A stretch of 64,000 nucleotides of DNA. Origin: JAEUTH01 sp044230205 (GTDB lineage: Bacteria > Bacteroidota > Bacteroidia > AKYH767-A > OLB10). Shown piece after piece: positions 45,077-53,658 of the stretch. The notes below the pieces were generated by a model. The model saw only the letters and a program-made list of their open reading frames with translations, ran no database searches and had not been told where the DNA came from. Numbering within the stretch: the first letter of the stretch is position 1; each line of letters starts with the position of its first letter. Location: contig JBGARN010000001.1 of assembly GCA_044230205.1 (NCBI GenBank), positions 100,522 to 164,521 of the forward strand. Reading direction: 5' to 3'. A program made the translations under genes and the position numbers.

Positions 45077-45826
45077 ATGAAAAGTATTACAGCAATTATT
45101 GTTGATGATGAAAAGTTTAACCGCGAACAGTTGCGCATAAAACTTGAAACATACTTTCCTGAGATTGAAATTGCAGCTATGTGCGAAAACGGATCTGAAG
45201 CAAACAGAGCTGTACAAGTGCACAATCCCGACCTTGTTTTTTTAGATATTGAAATGCCGGTATTAAACGGGCTTGATTTTTTACGACAGTTTAAGGACCC
45301 GATGTTTGAAGTAATTTTTATAACAGCATATGATCAATATGCAATAAGGGCTATAAAATTCAGTGCCCTGGATTATTTATTAAAGCCATTGGATGTTGAT
45401 GAACTTCAGGCAGCTGTGAACAGGTTTTTGGAAAAGCGAAGCAAAGGGATTGACAATAAATCGTTATTAAAGAATTTAATTCATAACCTTAAGTCGGCTA
45501 AACAATCAGAATACCGGTTGGCCATTAATTCTACAGAGGGCACGCATTTTTTAAATACAGAAGAAATTATTCGGTGTGAAGCTGATAGTAATTACACGCT
45601 TTTTCATTTGCACAAGCGAAATAAAATGATTTCGTCAAAAACGCTTAAGGAATATGAGGATTTACTAACTGATCATAATTTTATCAGGGTTCACAAGTCG
45701 CACCTCGTTAACCGCAAGTTTATAAAAGCGCTTAGCAATGAAGGTTATGTAATATTAACTGACGATTCGCATGTTGAAGTTTCGCGCAGAAGATATGCTG
45801 AAGTCAAGGAAATACTTTCAGAATAA
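45077..45826 (+). CDS. LytTR-family response regulator
   Basis: 249 residues. Receiver domain with IIVDDE, phospho-acceptor D57 (LVFLDIEMPVLNGLDFL), FITAYD and YLLKPLD. LytTR DNA-binding domain with IIRCEADSNYTLFHL, FIRVHKSHLVNRKF and HVEVSRRRYAEVKEIL. Closely related in layout to the regulator at 26503. The LytS-type kinase gene at 46008-47237, convergent and 180 bases away, is a plausible partner. TACCTTGG at 45045 is a one-mismatch -7 box 24 bases before the start. Confidence 0.92.
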   Translation: MKSITAIIVDDEKFNREQLRIKLETYFPEIEIAAMCENGSEANRAVQVHNPDLVFLDIEMPVLNGLDFLRQFKDPMFEVIFITAYDQYAIRAIKFSALDYLLKPLDVDELQAAVNRFLEKRSKGIDNKSLLKNLIHNLKSAKQSEYRLAINSTEGTHFLNTEEIIRCEADSNYTLFHLHKRNKMISSKTLKEYEDLLTDHNFIRVHKSHLVNRKFIKALSNEGYVILTDDSHVEVSRRRYAEVKEILSE

Positions 45827-45859
45827 TACTTACATTCGTAAAAATTAATCCATTCAGCA

Positions 45860-45991
45860 ATGAAAAAAACTAAAGCAACAAAGCACTCCAGGCTTCTTGT
45901 GCATATTTCAAAGCCGCTAATTGGTTATGGGATGTCAGGCAGAAAAAATTCTGAGAAGGTTAAAAATTCATCAGGCAAAGCAGGAAAGTAA
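45860..45991 (+). CDS. Possible small basic protein of 43 residues
   Basis: An ATG at 45860 opens 43 codons to a TAA at 45989, 33 bases after the LytTR stop and on the same strand. The product is strongly basic (about 12 Lys/Arg, one Glu) with KKTKATKHSRLL at the start and KNSSGKAGK at the end. No recognised domain. It could be a small nucleic-acid-binding or regulatory protein, or chance; the ORF sits inside the 181-base gap to the convergent kinase gene. Confidence 0.4.
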   Translation: MKKTKATKHSRLLVHISKPLIGYGMSGRKNSEKVKNSSGKAGK

Positions 45992-46007
45992 TTTCAGCTT
46001 AATTCAA

Positions 46008-47237
46008 CTACAGCTTTTCAAATGGCAGGCTTATTTCAACGCATGTGCCGCTCCATTGCCCGTAAGAATCGTTTAGATTGTTAATCTGAATAGCAGCAGT
46101 TTTATTGGATAACGAATTTAGTGTAGCCAGTCTTTTAAATGCATTTTCAATAGCATCATCATGCTGTATTTTATGACTGTTTTTTAAATGCTCCGATTCA
46201 CTTCTGGCAATACCATTGTCAGTAACCGTGCAAATCAACTTAGAAGCTGATTTTTTAATTTCAAGCATGAGCATTCCTTTTTCCTTTTTATGCATTAATG
46301 AAAAATGAATGGCATATTCCACAAATGGCTGAATCATCATTGACGGAATGGCCATTGAATGCTGATTAATTTCCGGATCAACTTTTATGGTGTATTCAAA
46401 TCTATCGGAAAAACGCATTGATTCTATCTGCATATACAATTCAAGCATGGTTATTTCATCAGCTATGCTAACCTGGTTATCGTTGGCTTTTTGTAAAATA
46501 AGCCTTATAAGTTTTGAGAACCTGTTAAGGTAGCTTAATGCATCTTCATTGTTATTAGAGGTTATAAAATGCTGAATGGCGTTAAGAGAATTAAAAACAA
46601 AATGAGGGCTCATCTGGGCACGCAGAGCAGACAGTTTTGCTTCAGCTACATGGCGTTTCATTTCTGAAATTTCAAGATCGATGCTGTGTATTTTTTCATC
46701 AATCATTGCCCTGCTGATTTTATTGGCGCATAATTTTGCAATGGTTGTGAGTATTTGCAAATGCCTTTCATTAAAAAAATTCTTTTGCGAATGCTCTGAA
46801 TCTATTACGCCAAGAACCTGCTCCTCATAAACAATTGGTACTGCCAGCTCGGAGAAGCGTTGTGCATCGTCTCTGATATAGCGCGGGTCGTGAGCAGTAT
46901 CTGCAACAATTTCTGCAATGCCGGTTTTTGCTACAGTTCCTACTATTCCCTGGCCAATATTTATGGTAATTGGATTCCGGATTTTTAATTTGCCAAAACT
47001 CTTTGGGCCATATGCAGCTTTCTGCACCAGCACTTTTTTCTCGTGATCAATCATGTAAATCACGCAGTCTTCAAAATGAAGTTTTGAAATACAGTTTTGA
47101 GCTACGTCCCATAATATATCGTCCACTTTGTTTTGCCTGAACATGGAAGTGGCAAAATTGATTATGGTGCGCTGTATTTCCAGTTCATATTCATAATCAA
47201 CCGTGAGAACAGGTGCAGAAACGCGAGGATGTTTCAT
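46008..47237 (-). CDS. GAF-domain sensor histidine kinase (LytS-type His_kinase)
   Basis: 409 residues, no membrane segment. A GAF domain spans about 15-175 (INFATSMFRQNKVDDILWDV, NIGQGIVGTVAKTG, FSELAVPIVYEEQVLGVIDS), a fold that senses small ligands or redox state. Then a short coiled coil and the His_kinase domain with H212 in LRAQMSPHFVFNSLNAIQ, and an ATPase part with SIADEITMLELYMQIESMRF; the N box reads MMIQPFVEYAIHFSL with E in place of the usual N. Probably phosphorylates the LytTR regulator encoded convergently at 45077. Confidence 0.88.
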   Translation of the reverse strand: MKHPRVSAPVLTVDYEYELEIQRTIINFATSMFRQNKVDDILWDVAQNCISKLHFEDCVIYMIDHEKKVLVQKAAYGPKSFGKLKIRNPITINIGQGIVGTVAKTGIAEIVADTAHDPRYIRDDAQRFSELAVPIVYEEQVLGVIDSEHSQKNFFNERHLQILTTIAKLCANKISRAMIDEKIHSIDLEISEMKRHVAEAKLSALRAQMSPHFVFNSLNAIQHFITSNNNEDALSYLNRFSKLIRLILQKANDNQVSIADEITMLELYMQIESMRFSDRFEYTIKVDPEINQHSMAIPSMMIQPFVEYAIHFSLMHKKEKGMLMLEIKKSASKLICTVTDNGIARSESEHLKNSHKIQHDDAIENAFKRLATLNSLSNKTAAIQINNLNDSYGQWSGTCVEISLPFEKL

Positions 47238-47305
47238 AAGCTAATGGTATGGCAGAAGTTGGAGTTAATACGATAGTAATGTGTAAATATAACAAAATGC
47301 TTACC

Positions 47306-48136
47306 TCAAAATGCTTTCCAGATATTGAGTAATTCAAGTTTAACGTTACCCTTAAAAAACAATTTAGTGCTTTGCTCAAACGAGCGTGTGTAATCACTTA
47401 CGTAAAAGTGATGTTTGCCCTTTTTATCCTTATTAAGCAACCGGGCTGCTGCAAGTTTCTCTTTAACTTTTTGAGCAACTATTTCTGTTGAATCAATAAT
47501 TCTTACTTTTCCTTTGTAGTAACTTTCTATTTCAGGCTTAATCAAAGGGTAGTGCGTACATGCCAGTATAAGTGTGTCAATTTTTTTCAGTTTTGGTCTT
47601 GACAGGTAATCGTTTATAATTGTTTTAGAGATTTTATTGTTGAAAAATCCTTCTTCAATCATTGGCGCCAGTAATGGTGTAGCCAGTGATTCAACAACTA
47701 CATCCGAATTCACTTTTTTTATTTCCTGTGCATATACGTCACTCTTTATTGTTGCCTTCGTGGCAATAACACCCACTCTACCGGTATAATTTCCGGCAGT
47801 TACATATTCCACAGTAGGCTCAATAACACTAACTACTTCCACCGCTCCTTCTACATGATCTTTTACCGTTTTATAGGCAATGGCTGAAGCCGTGTTGCAT
47901 GCTATTACAATAATTTTGCAGCGGTTTTTTAGTAACACATCGGCTATATGTAATGAATAGCTTTTTATTGCTGCAGGCGATTTGTCACCATAAGGCAAAT
48001 GGGCAGTATCACCAAAGTAAATAATGGCTTCGTTGGGCAGCAGTTGATGAATGGCATTGGCAACCGTAAGGCCACCTATGCCTGAGTCGAAAATGCCTAT
48101 TGGATCTGACGGCTTATATGTTTGCTTGTCTGTCAT
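47306..48136 (-). CDS. murI: Glutamate racemase
   Basis: 276 residues. GIFDSGIGGLTV opens the fold, and the two catalytic cysteines are in IVIACNTASA and LILACTHYPLI, at the positions used by glutamate racemase to interconvert L- and D-glutamate for peptidoglycan. YFGDTAHLPYGDKS is also conserved. It lies downstream of the ompH pair, beyond a terminator hairpin, in the order often seen in Bacteroidota (uppS-bamA-ompH-ompH-murI). Confidence 0.95.
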   Translation of the reverse strand: MTDKQTYKPSDPIGIFDSGIGGLTVANAIHQLLPNEAIIYFGDTAHLPYGDKSPAAIKSYSLHIADVLLKNRCKIIVIACNTASAIAYKTVKDHVEGAVEVVSVIEPTVEYVTAGNYTGRVGVIATKATIKSDVYAQEIKKVNSDVVVESLATPLLAPMIEEGFFNNKISKTIINDYLSRPKLKKIDTLILACTHYPLIKPEIESYYKGKVRIIDSTEIVAQKVKEKLAAARLLNKDKKGKHHFYVSDYTRSFEQSTKLFFKGNVKLELLNIWKAF

Positions 48137-48160
48137 TCAAATATTGGTAACAATTATAAA

Positions 48161-48194
48161 ATAAAAAAGCCCATGCATGTATTACATGGGCTAA
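48161..48194 (-). terminator. Terminator hairpin between ompH and murI
   Basis: GCCCATG (48169-48175) and CATGGGC (48185-48191) form a 7-bp stem; read on the minus strand it is followed by TTTTTT. It follows the ompH stop by about 18 bases and may end or attenuate the bamA-ompH transcript before murI. Confidence 0.8.
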
Positions 48195-48212
48195 TGTAAG
48201 TTTTATAACCGA

Positions 48213-48713
48213 TTACTTTAAACCTAATTTGGCTTTAACCAGGCTAATAATATCATCGCTGTCATTAGCATAAAGCAATACGCCAACACTTGAATCGAAA
48301 ATATAAGTGTAACCTTTGTCTTTGGCAACTGCCTTGATAGCTTCATCAGCCTTCTTTATAATAGGCTGATACAGTTCTTCTTTTTTCTTCTGGATATTAT
48401 CCTGTGCTGATTGCTGGAAATTGCGGATGCGATCTTCAAGATCTGTAATTTCTTTTACTTTAATTTCCTTAATCGGGTCAGCCATGCTGGCTTCATTTTT
48501 TTTATACTCCTCTACCTTTTTATCGTATTCGCCCGACATGGCTTTGAGCTGGTCTTCCAATGACTTTCCGAATTTGGTTAAAGCCGAATCGGCATTCTTT
48601 GTTTCGGGCATTGATTGTAAAAGTGATGTGGAGTTGATATGACCAAGTTTGATCTGGGCATTAACTGATGCAAAGAAGCAGGTTATAATTGCTGCTAATA
48701 GTAATTTCTTCAT
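48213..48713 (-). CDS. OmpH/Skp-family periplasmic chaperone
   Basis: 166 residues. Signal peptide MKKLLLAAIITCFFASVNAQ. IKLGHINSTSLLQSMPETKN begins the Skp fold, followed by a long helical coiled coil (about 50-130) and the closing beta-strand with YTYIFDSSVGVLLYA. Skp-like chaperones escort unfolded outer-membrane proteins across the periplasm. It is the second of two tandem ompH-like genes downstream of bamA, 29 bases after the first. Confidence 0.9.
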   Translation of the reverse strand: MKKLLLAAIITCFFASVNAQIKLGHINSTSLLQSMPETKNADSALTKFGKSLEDQLKAMSGEYDKKVEEYKKNEASMADPIKEIKVKEITDLEDRIRNFQQSAQDNIQKKKEELYQPIIKKADEAIKAVAKDKGYTYIFDSSVGVLLYANDSDDIISLVKAKLGLK

Positions 48714-48742
48714 AGCGTGTTATAAGTAAAATATTTATTTGA

Positions 48743-49351
48743 TTATTTTCTGTCTGGTTGTGGCTGCTCGCCCGACTTTGGTGCTTGTCCACCGCTGCCC
48801 GATGATGATTTAGGATCGGTGCCTGATTTAGAACCCGGCTTAAATCCTAATGCAGTGAGTACCTCATCACTTTTATCATATTTAGGGTTTGAATACAGGA
48901 TAGTAAGATCGCTGCTTTTATCAAACACTACAGCAAGACTCTGATCTGTTGCCAGTTTTTTTACAGCATTGTAAATTTTATCCTGTATAGGTTTTACCAA
49001 TTCCTGTTTTTTCTTGAACAACTCACCTTCATAACCGAATTTTGCTTTTTGAAGTTCTTTAACTTCTTTTTCTTTCTCCATAATCTCTGCTTCGCGTTTT
49101 TTACGCATATCATCAGTTAACAAAATTTGCTCAGCCTGGTAGTCTTTATACAGTTTGTCAATAACAGCATATTTGGCTTCAATTTCTTTTTGCCAGCCTA
49201 TTGATATCTGATCCAGTGTTTGTTGTGCTGTTTTATAATCGGGAATATTATCAAGAATATATTGCGTATCGATGTATGCAAATTTCTGTGCTGTTGCAAC
49301 ATTCAATGTAAATACCAAGGCTGCCGATACGATTAGAATTACTTTTTTCAT
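48743..49351 (-). CDS. OmpH/Skp-family periplasmic chaperone with Gly/Ser/Pro tail
   Basis: 202 residues from the ATG at 49351, where the signal peptide MKKVILIVSAALVFTLNVAT begins; the open frame 12 codons upstream is not expected. KFAYIDTQYILDNIPDYKTA, a coiled coil (about 55-130) and LAVVFDKSSDLTILYSNP match the family. The last 30 residues are a disordered Gly/Ser/Pro/Lys tail not present in the neighbouring paralogue. Role: periplasmic holdase for outer-membrane proteins, consistent with bamA next to it. Confidence 0.9.
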   Translation of the reverse strand: MKKVILIVSAALVFTLNVATAQKFAYIDTQYILDNIPDYKTAQQTLDQISIGWQKEIEAKYAVIDKLYKDYQAEQILLTDDMRKKREAEIMEKEKEVKELQKAKFGYEGELFKKKQELVKPIQDKIYNAVKKLATDQSLAVVFDKSSDLTILYSNPKYDKSDEVLTALGFKPGSKSGTDPKSSSGSGGQAPKSGEQPQPDRK

Positions 49352-49444
49352 AGCGTTTAAATATTTTAATGAATTGCTGTTAATCAAATTGCATGCAATA
49401 AATCATCACCTTGCTGAAGTTGAGATGAATCGTTTTAAGGCGCG

Positions 49445-49452
49445 CAAATGTA
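49445..49452 (-). promoter_or_regulatory. Putative -7 box before the ompH pair
   Basis: TACATTTG on the minus strand fits TAnnTTTG; it lies between bamA and the first ompH gene, 94 bases upstream of its start codon. No clear -33 box. Confidence 0.45.
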
Positions 49453-49533
49453 ATTTTTTATACCTAATATGCTTATAGATTTCAGAAAACTGCTGTTAGC
49501 GTCTGTTCAGGTTTGCTGTATTAAACGCTGCTG

Positions 49534-52062
49534 TTAATAGAATTGTTGTCCAATGGTAAAGTGAAAATGGCTGCCACCTGCACCGGGAACATTTTTAACT
49601 TCATCAAAACCATATCCCCAATCCAGGCCAAGTAAGCCAAACATGGGTAAGAATATTCGAACTCCAAATCCTGCTGACCTGTATATTTCAAATGGCGAAT
49701 AATTTTTTATGCCTATTGTGCTGTTTCCGGCTTCAAGAAATGCTAATCCATAAATCATAGCCTGCGGATTGAGCGATACCGGGTATCTTAACTCAAGCGT
49801 ATATTTATCAAAAGTTGTTCCTCCCACGCGGCTCCATCCCTGACCTGGAATGTATTCAACAGGTGTGAGCGATTCGTTTTCATAGCCTCGTAAGGCAATG
49901 ATCTCGCGGCCGTCTAAAGAAAAATTGGACAATCCGTCACCACCCAAATAAAATCGTTCGAAAGGTGCTGCGCCTATTTGCTTATTATAGTAGCCTAAGA
50001 AACCGAAGTTAGCTCTAAAATTAACTACCAGGTTGCCGGTAAGTTTAGTAAACACCGAAGCTGAAAACTTCCATTTGTGATATTCTATCCACTTATATTT
50101 TTCATTAGGCGGCAAATCGGTGTAATTTTTATTTGCGGGTGCAAAAGCTGAGAATGGAGGTGTTGCTTCCAGTGAAAATGATAGTTGTGATCCTCTGCGC
50201 GGATATTGGAATAAAGGTGCATCAACGGAATTGCGCGAAAGTGTAGCCGTTAAAGCAATGCTGTTTGCAATTCCATCACCGAAGATAAATGATGAGTTAT
50301 AATTACGAACGTAATAACGCTGGTAAGAAGCTTCATAATAAATCTGGAAGAAATCATCGGGCCATTTAAGCCTTTTCCCAAGACCAACTGATGTTCCAAG
50401 TATTGAAATAGATGAATGTAGCGGATTGCTTTTTTTTACTCCACTTGGGTTTTGAATTGAATAGTAAATGGAGGTACTGAATGAATTAGCTTTTTTGCCC
50501 CCAAGCCACGGCTCAGTAAATGAAGCACTGTACGATTGATAGTTAATTCCACTGGTTTGAGCGCGCAAACTTAATTTTTGTCCATCTCCACTGGGTAGAG
50601 GCCGCCATGCCTCTTTTTTAAGGATGTTGCGAGCACTGAAGTTATTAAAGGACACCCCTAACGTACCCACTAAACGCCCGGCTCCATATCCACCTGAAAG
50701 TTCAAGTTGGTCGGATGGTTTTTCTTCTACTGTGTAATCAATATCAACAGTGCCGTCAACGGGGTTGGGTTTAGGATTAACTTTAAATTTTTCTGCATCA
50801 AAAAAACCTAATTGTGCAAGTTCCTGCTGCGTGCGGATAATGTCACTGCGGCTAAATAGCTGGCCGGGTTGTGTTCGTATTTCACGGTATATTACACGGT
50901 CGTTAGTTTTAGTATTTCCTTTTACCGTAATTTTATTTATGATGGCTTGTTTGCCTTCATAAATCCGCATTTCAAGATCTATCGAATCATTATCAACTCT
51001 TACCTCCACCGGGTTAATTTGAAAAAACAAATAACCATCGTCCATGTAAAGTGATTGAACATCGCGGCCACTTTGGCTGCCATAAAGCGCATTATCTAAA
51101 ACCTTCTGATTATAAAGGTCGCCTTTATTGATACCAAGTATAGTTGATAATTCTTTAGCTGAATGTTTGGTATTACCTATCCAGTTAATATTACGGAAGT
51201 AATAAGGTTTGCCTTCAACTATATGAATTTCTAAGGTTACAGTACTCTTGTCATATTTGTAAACCGTATCAAAAGTGATTTTAGCGTCACGATAGCCTTT
51301 TTCAAGATATTTGGCAATTATTTTTTCTTTATCTGTTGTAAAATTTTCTTCTATATACTTTGAAGTTTTAAAAAAGTGATACCACTTTTTTTCTTTCGTT
51401 TCCTTCAGCCAGCCTTTAAGTTTTGAGGAAGACATTACCGTATTTCCAACCCACTTAATTTCATGAATTTTGGTTTTTCGATTCTTGTGGACATTAATGG
51501 TAAGAATTTGTTTATTCTTAGAAATAGTATCGTTACTCACATTGAACTTTACTTCAGAATTCAGGTATCCTTTTCCAATAAAGTAGTCGTTAATTTTGTA
51601 GGAAACTGTTTTTAGGAGGTTTTCAGTGATTATCTGTCCCCGGGTAAGATTTATTTTTTCACGAAGCTTATCGGCTTCACCTTTTGATACACCTGTAAAT
51701 GTAAACGCAGAAAGCTGGGGCCTTTCCTGCAATTGGAGTTCAAGGGAAATCAGTTTGCCATTAATTTCTTTAACTACAATTTTTATATCTGATAATAGCC
51801 CTTGTTTCCATAAATTCTCAATAGCCTTTGTTATTTGTTCCCCGGGAATTTTAATACGGTCACCAGCCGTAAGCCCGGAAAGTGTTTTTAGTGCATTTTT
51901 ATCCAGATATTGAATTCCGGTTACCTCTATGCTTTTTATCTCATACTCCTTAGGATTGCTGAAATCAATATCCAGAGAGTCGTTTCCACCAATACTTACC
52001 TGTGCCCTACAAATTAACTGTAATGCGCAAAGTATTATGGTGAAAAAAAATTGCCTGAACAT
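49534..52062 (-). CDS. bamA: Outer-membrane protein assembly factor BamA
   Basis: 842 residues. A signal peptide (FFFTIILCALQLICRAQ) is followed by a tandem of POTRA domains (about 35-430; YEIKSIEVTGIQYLDKNALK, KIHEIKWVGNTVM, AIINKITVKGNTKTNDRVIY) and a C-terminal 16-strand barrel (about 440-842) ending FHFTIGQQFY, with the terminal aromatic residue typical of outer-membrane proteins. It inserts beta-barrels into the outer membrane. Longer than Proteobacterial BamA mainly in the barrel loops. Flanked by uppS and the ompH pair, the usual Bacteroidota order. Confidence 0.94.
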   Translation of the reverse strand: MFRQFFFTIILCALQLICRAQVSIGGNDSLDIDFSNPKEYEIKSIEVTGIQYLDKNALKTLSGLTAGDRIKIPGEQITKAIENLWKQGLLSDIKIVVKEINGKLISLELQLQERPQLSAFTFTGVSKGEADKLREKINLTRGQIITENLLKTVSYKINDYFIGKGYLNSEVKFNVSNDTISKNKQILTINVHKNRKTKIHEIKWVGNTVMSSSKLKGWLKETKEKKWYHFFKTSKYIEENFTTDKEKIIAKYLEKGYRDAKITFDTVYKYDKSTVTLEIHIVEGKPYYFRNINWIGNTKHSAKELSTILGINKGDLYNQKVLDNALYGSQSGRDVQSLYMDDGYLFFQINPVEVRVDNDSIDLEMRIYEGKQAIINKITVKGNTKTNDRVIYREIRTQPGQLFSRSDIIRTQQELAQLGFFDAEKFKVNPKPNPVDGTVDIDYTVEEKPSDQLELSGGYGAGRLVGTLGVSFNNFSARNILKKEAWRPLPSGDGQKLSLRAQTSGINYQSYSASFTEPWLGGKKANSFSTSIYYSIQNPSGVKKSNPLHSSISILGTSVGLGKRLKWPDDFFQIYYEASYQRYYVRNYNSSFIFGDGIANSIALTATLSRNSVDAPLFQYPRRGSQLSFSLEATPPFSAFAPANKNYTDLPPNEKYKWIEYHKWKFSASVFTKLTGNLVVNFRANFGFLGYYNKQIGAAPFERFYLGGDGLSNFSLDGREIIALRGYENESLTPVEYIPGQGWSRVGGTTFDKYTLELRYPVSLNPQAMIYGLAFLEAGNSTIGIKNYSPFEIYRSAGFGVRIFLPMFGLLGLDWGYGFDEVKNVPGAGGSHFHFTIGQQFY

Positions 52063-52168
52063 TTATTACTGAGTGAGATGTAAGGTTGATATCAAAAAAA
52101 CCGGGTTAAACTTCATACTATTTTTCTGGTGTGAAAGTTATTTAAGCTATTTTTAACGGAATTGAATT

Positions 52169-52897
52169 TCAAAGAACCCCTCCAAATCTTCGTTCGCGTT
52201 GCTGATAATTTATCAATGCCTCATAAAAATCGTTACGTCTGAAATCAGGCCACAATTTTTCACAAAAATAAAGTTCTGCATAAGCTATTTGCCATAGCAG
52301 GAAATTGCTGATGCGATACTCTCCGCTTGTGCGTATAAGAAGCTCAGGGTCGGGCATACCCGATGTATTCAGATGTTCACTTATGAGTTTTTCATTTATA
52401 GCTTCTACACTTATTTCTTTTGCCGCAACTTTTGCCGCAATGTTTTTACACGCCTCGGCTAATTCCCATCTTGAACTGTAACTAAGGGCAAGCACAAGAG
52501 TCATCCTGCTGTTTGTGCTTGTATTATTAATTGTTTCGAGTAATTGCTTATGACATTTGCCGGGTAGGCTTTTTAAATCGCCAATGGCCTGTAAACGAAT
52601 ATTGTTGTCATTTAGTGTTTTGGTTTCGGCATGAATAGTTTTAACCAATAACTCCATCAATGCATTGATTTCAAACTTAGGCCGGTTCCAGTTTTCGGTT
52701 GAAAATGCATACAGCGTTAAATATTCTATGCCAAGTTCAGCAGCGGCCTCAGTAGTATCGCGCACAGCGGCCACACCATGCTGATGTCCAAAAGTGCGTA
52801 TTTTTCCTTGTTTCTTAGCCCAACGACCATTGCCATCCATAATTATTGCAACATGCTTTGGCAGTTTTTTAATATCAATCTTACTTTTTAAATCCAT
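52169..52897 (-). CDS. uppS: Undecaprenyl diphosphate synthase (cis-prenyltransferase)
   Basis: 242 residues. HVAIIMDGNGRWAKKQGKIR holds the Mg2+-binding Asp and the diphosphate-binding residues; YLTLYAFSTENWNRP and the C-terminal LLIRTSGEYRISNFLLWQIA with RRFGGV complete the cis-isoprenyl synthase signature. It makes the undecaprenyl carrier lipid for peptidoglycan and surface polysaccharide. First gene of the bamA-ompH group, 106 bases before bamA. Confidence 0.96.
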   Translation of the reverse strand: MDLKSKIDIKKLPKHVAIIMDGNGRWAKKQGKIRTFGHQHGVAAVRDTTEAAAELGIEYLTLYAFSTENWNRPKFEINALMELLVKTIHAETKTLNDNNIRLQAIGDLKSLPGKCHKQLLETINNTSTNSRMTLVLALSYSSRWELAEACKNIAAKVAAKEISVEAINEKLISEHLNTSGMPDPELLIRTSGEYRISNFLLWQIAYAELYFCEKLWPDFRRNDFYEALINYQQRERRFGGVL

Positions 52898-52916
52898 TTG
52901 GCCGTTAAGAGGGCGA

Positions 52917-52924
52917 CAAATGTA
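52917..52924 (-). promoter_or_regulatory. Putative -7 box of uppS
   Basis: TACATTTG on the minus strand fits TAnnTTTG and lies 19 bases before the uppS start codon. The CAAA copies to its right are at 11 and 29 bases, not at the usual spacing, so the -33 part is unclear. Confidence 0.45.
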
Positions 52925-53323
52925 ATTGAATATGGCAAATAGGAAACATTGAGCAAAGAGGCAATCTGGAACGGGGGGAAAATGAATTAATGGTTGAATA
53001 AATTTTTAGAGAATATTAGATGGAACTATTAAGGCATTAGAGAATTGTATTGCACAACTTATTGAAAACAGCTTTCTTCTTCAATAAAAATCTCTATACG
53101 TTCAAATATCAATTTGATTGACTAATTCTTCTACTATTAAATATGGTTCGCAGACTTATTTTCAACTTCCATAAGGTTTAAATGGAGTCTTTTTAAATTT
53201 ACATTATGCTGCAGAACGCACCCACTTATCTAATAGTCAGACGTTAACAATTACCTAATAACCGCCTTTTTCTCATCAATTAGTTGCTACAAAGACCTAC
53301 AATTGCAAGGATTTTAAAAAAAA
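52925..53323. other. AT-rich intergenic region without genes
   Basis: About 400 bases between the divergent uppS and acpP genes. No ORF with coding character, no tRNA-like cloverleaf and no strong hairpin was seen. It presumably holds only the two divergent promoters. Confidence 0.5.
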
Positions 53324-53353
53324 TTTGAGCATAATGAGAAATTATTACTTTTG
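53324..53353 (+). promoter_or_regulatory. Bacteroidota-type promoter of acpP-fabF
   Basis: TTTG (53324-53327, -33 box), an 18-base spacer and TACTTTTG (53346-53353, -7 box) match the Bacteroidota consensus closely. The acpP start codon is 45 bases downstream, giving a leader of about 38 bases. Confidence 0.8.
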
Positions 53354-53397
53354 CCGCCTCTTTATTAAAAACTAAAATTCTTCAAAAACTAATAACT

Positions 53398-53634
53398 ATG
53401 TCAGATATTGACTCTAGAGTGAAAGCTATCATCGTTGACAAACTTGGTGTTGACGCAGGCGAAATATCCAATGATTCAAGCTTTACTACTGACCTTGGGG
53501 CAGACTCTTTGGATACTGTGGAACTGATTATGGAATTCGAAAAAGAATTTAATATCGCAATTCCAGACGATCAGGCAGAAAAAATCCAAACAGTTGGTCA
53601 TGCCATTGATTACATTAAAGCAAACGCTAAGTAA
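53398..53634 (+). CDS. acpP: Acyl carrier protein
   Basis: 78 residues, the standard length. The phosphopantetheine attachment serine is S37 in the canonical LGADSLDTVELIM. Acidic helices II and III follow (EKEFNIAIPDDQAEKIQTVG). It carries acyl chains in fatty acid synthesis in the cytoplasm. A strong promoter lies upstream and fabF starts 24 bases downstream, so the pair is one operon as in most bacteria. Confidence 0.98.
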   Translation: MSDIDSRVKAIIVDKLGVDAGEISNDSSFTTDLGADSLDTVELIMEFEKEFNIAIPDDQAEKIQTVGHAIDYIKANAK

Positions 53635-53658
53635 TTTTTTACCACTTTAAATTTCCTG

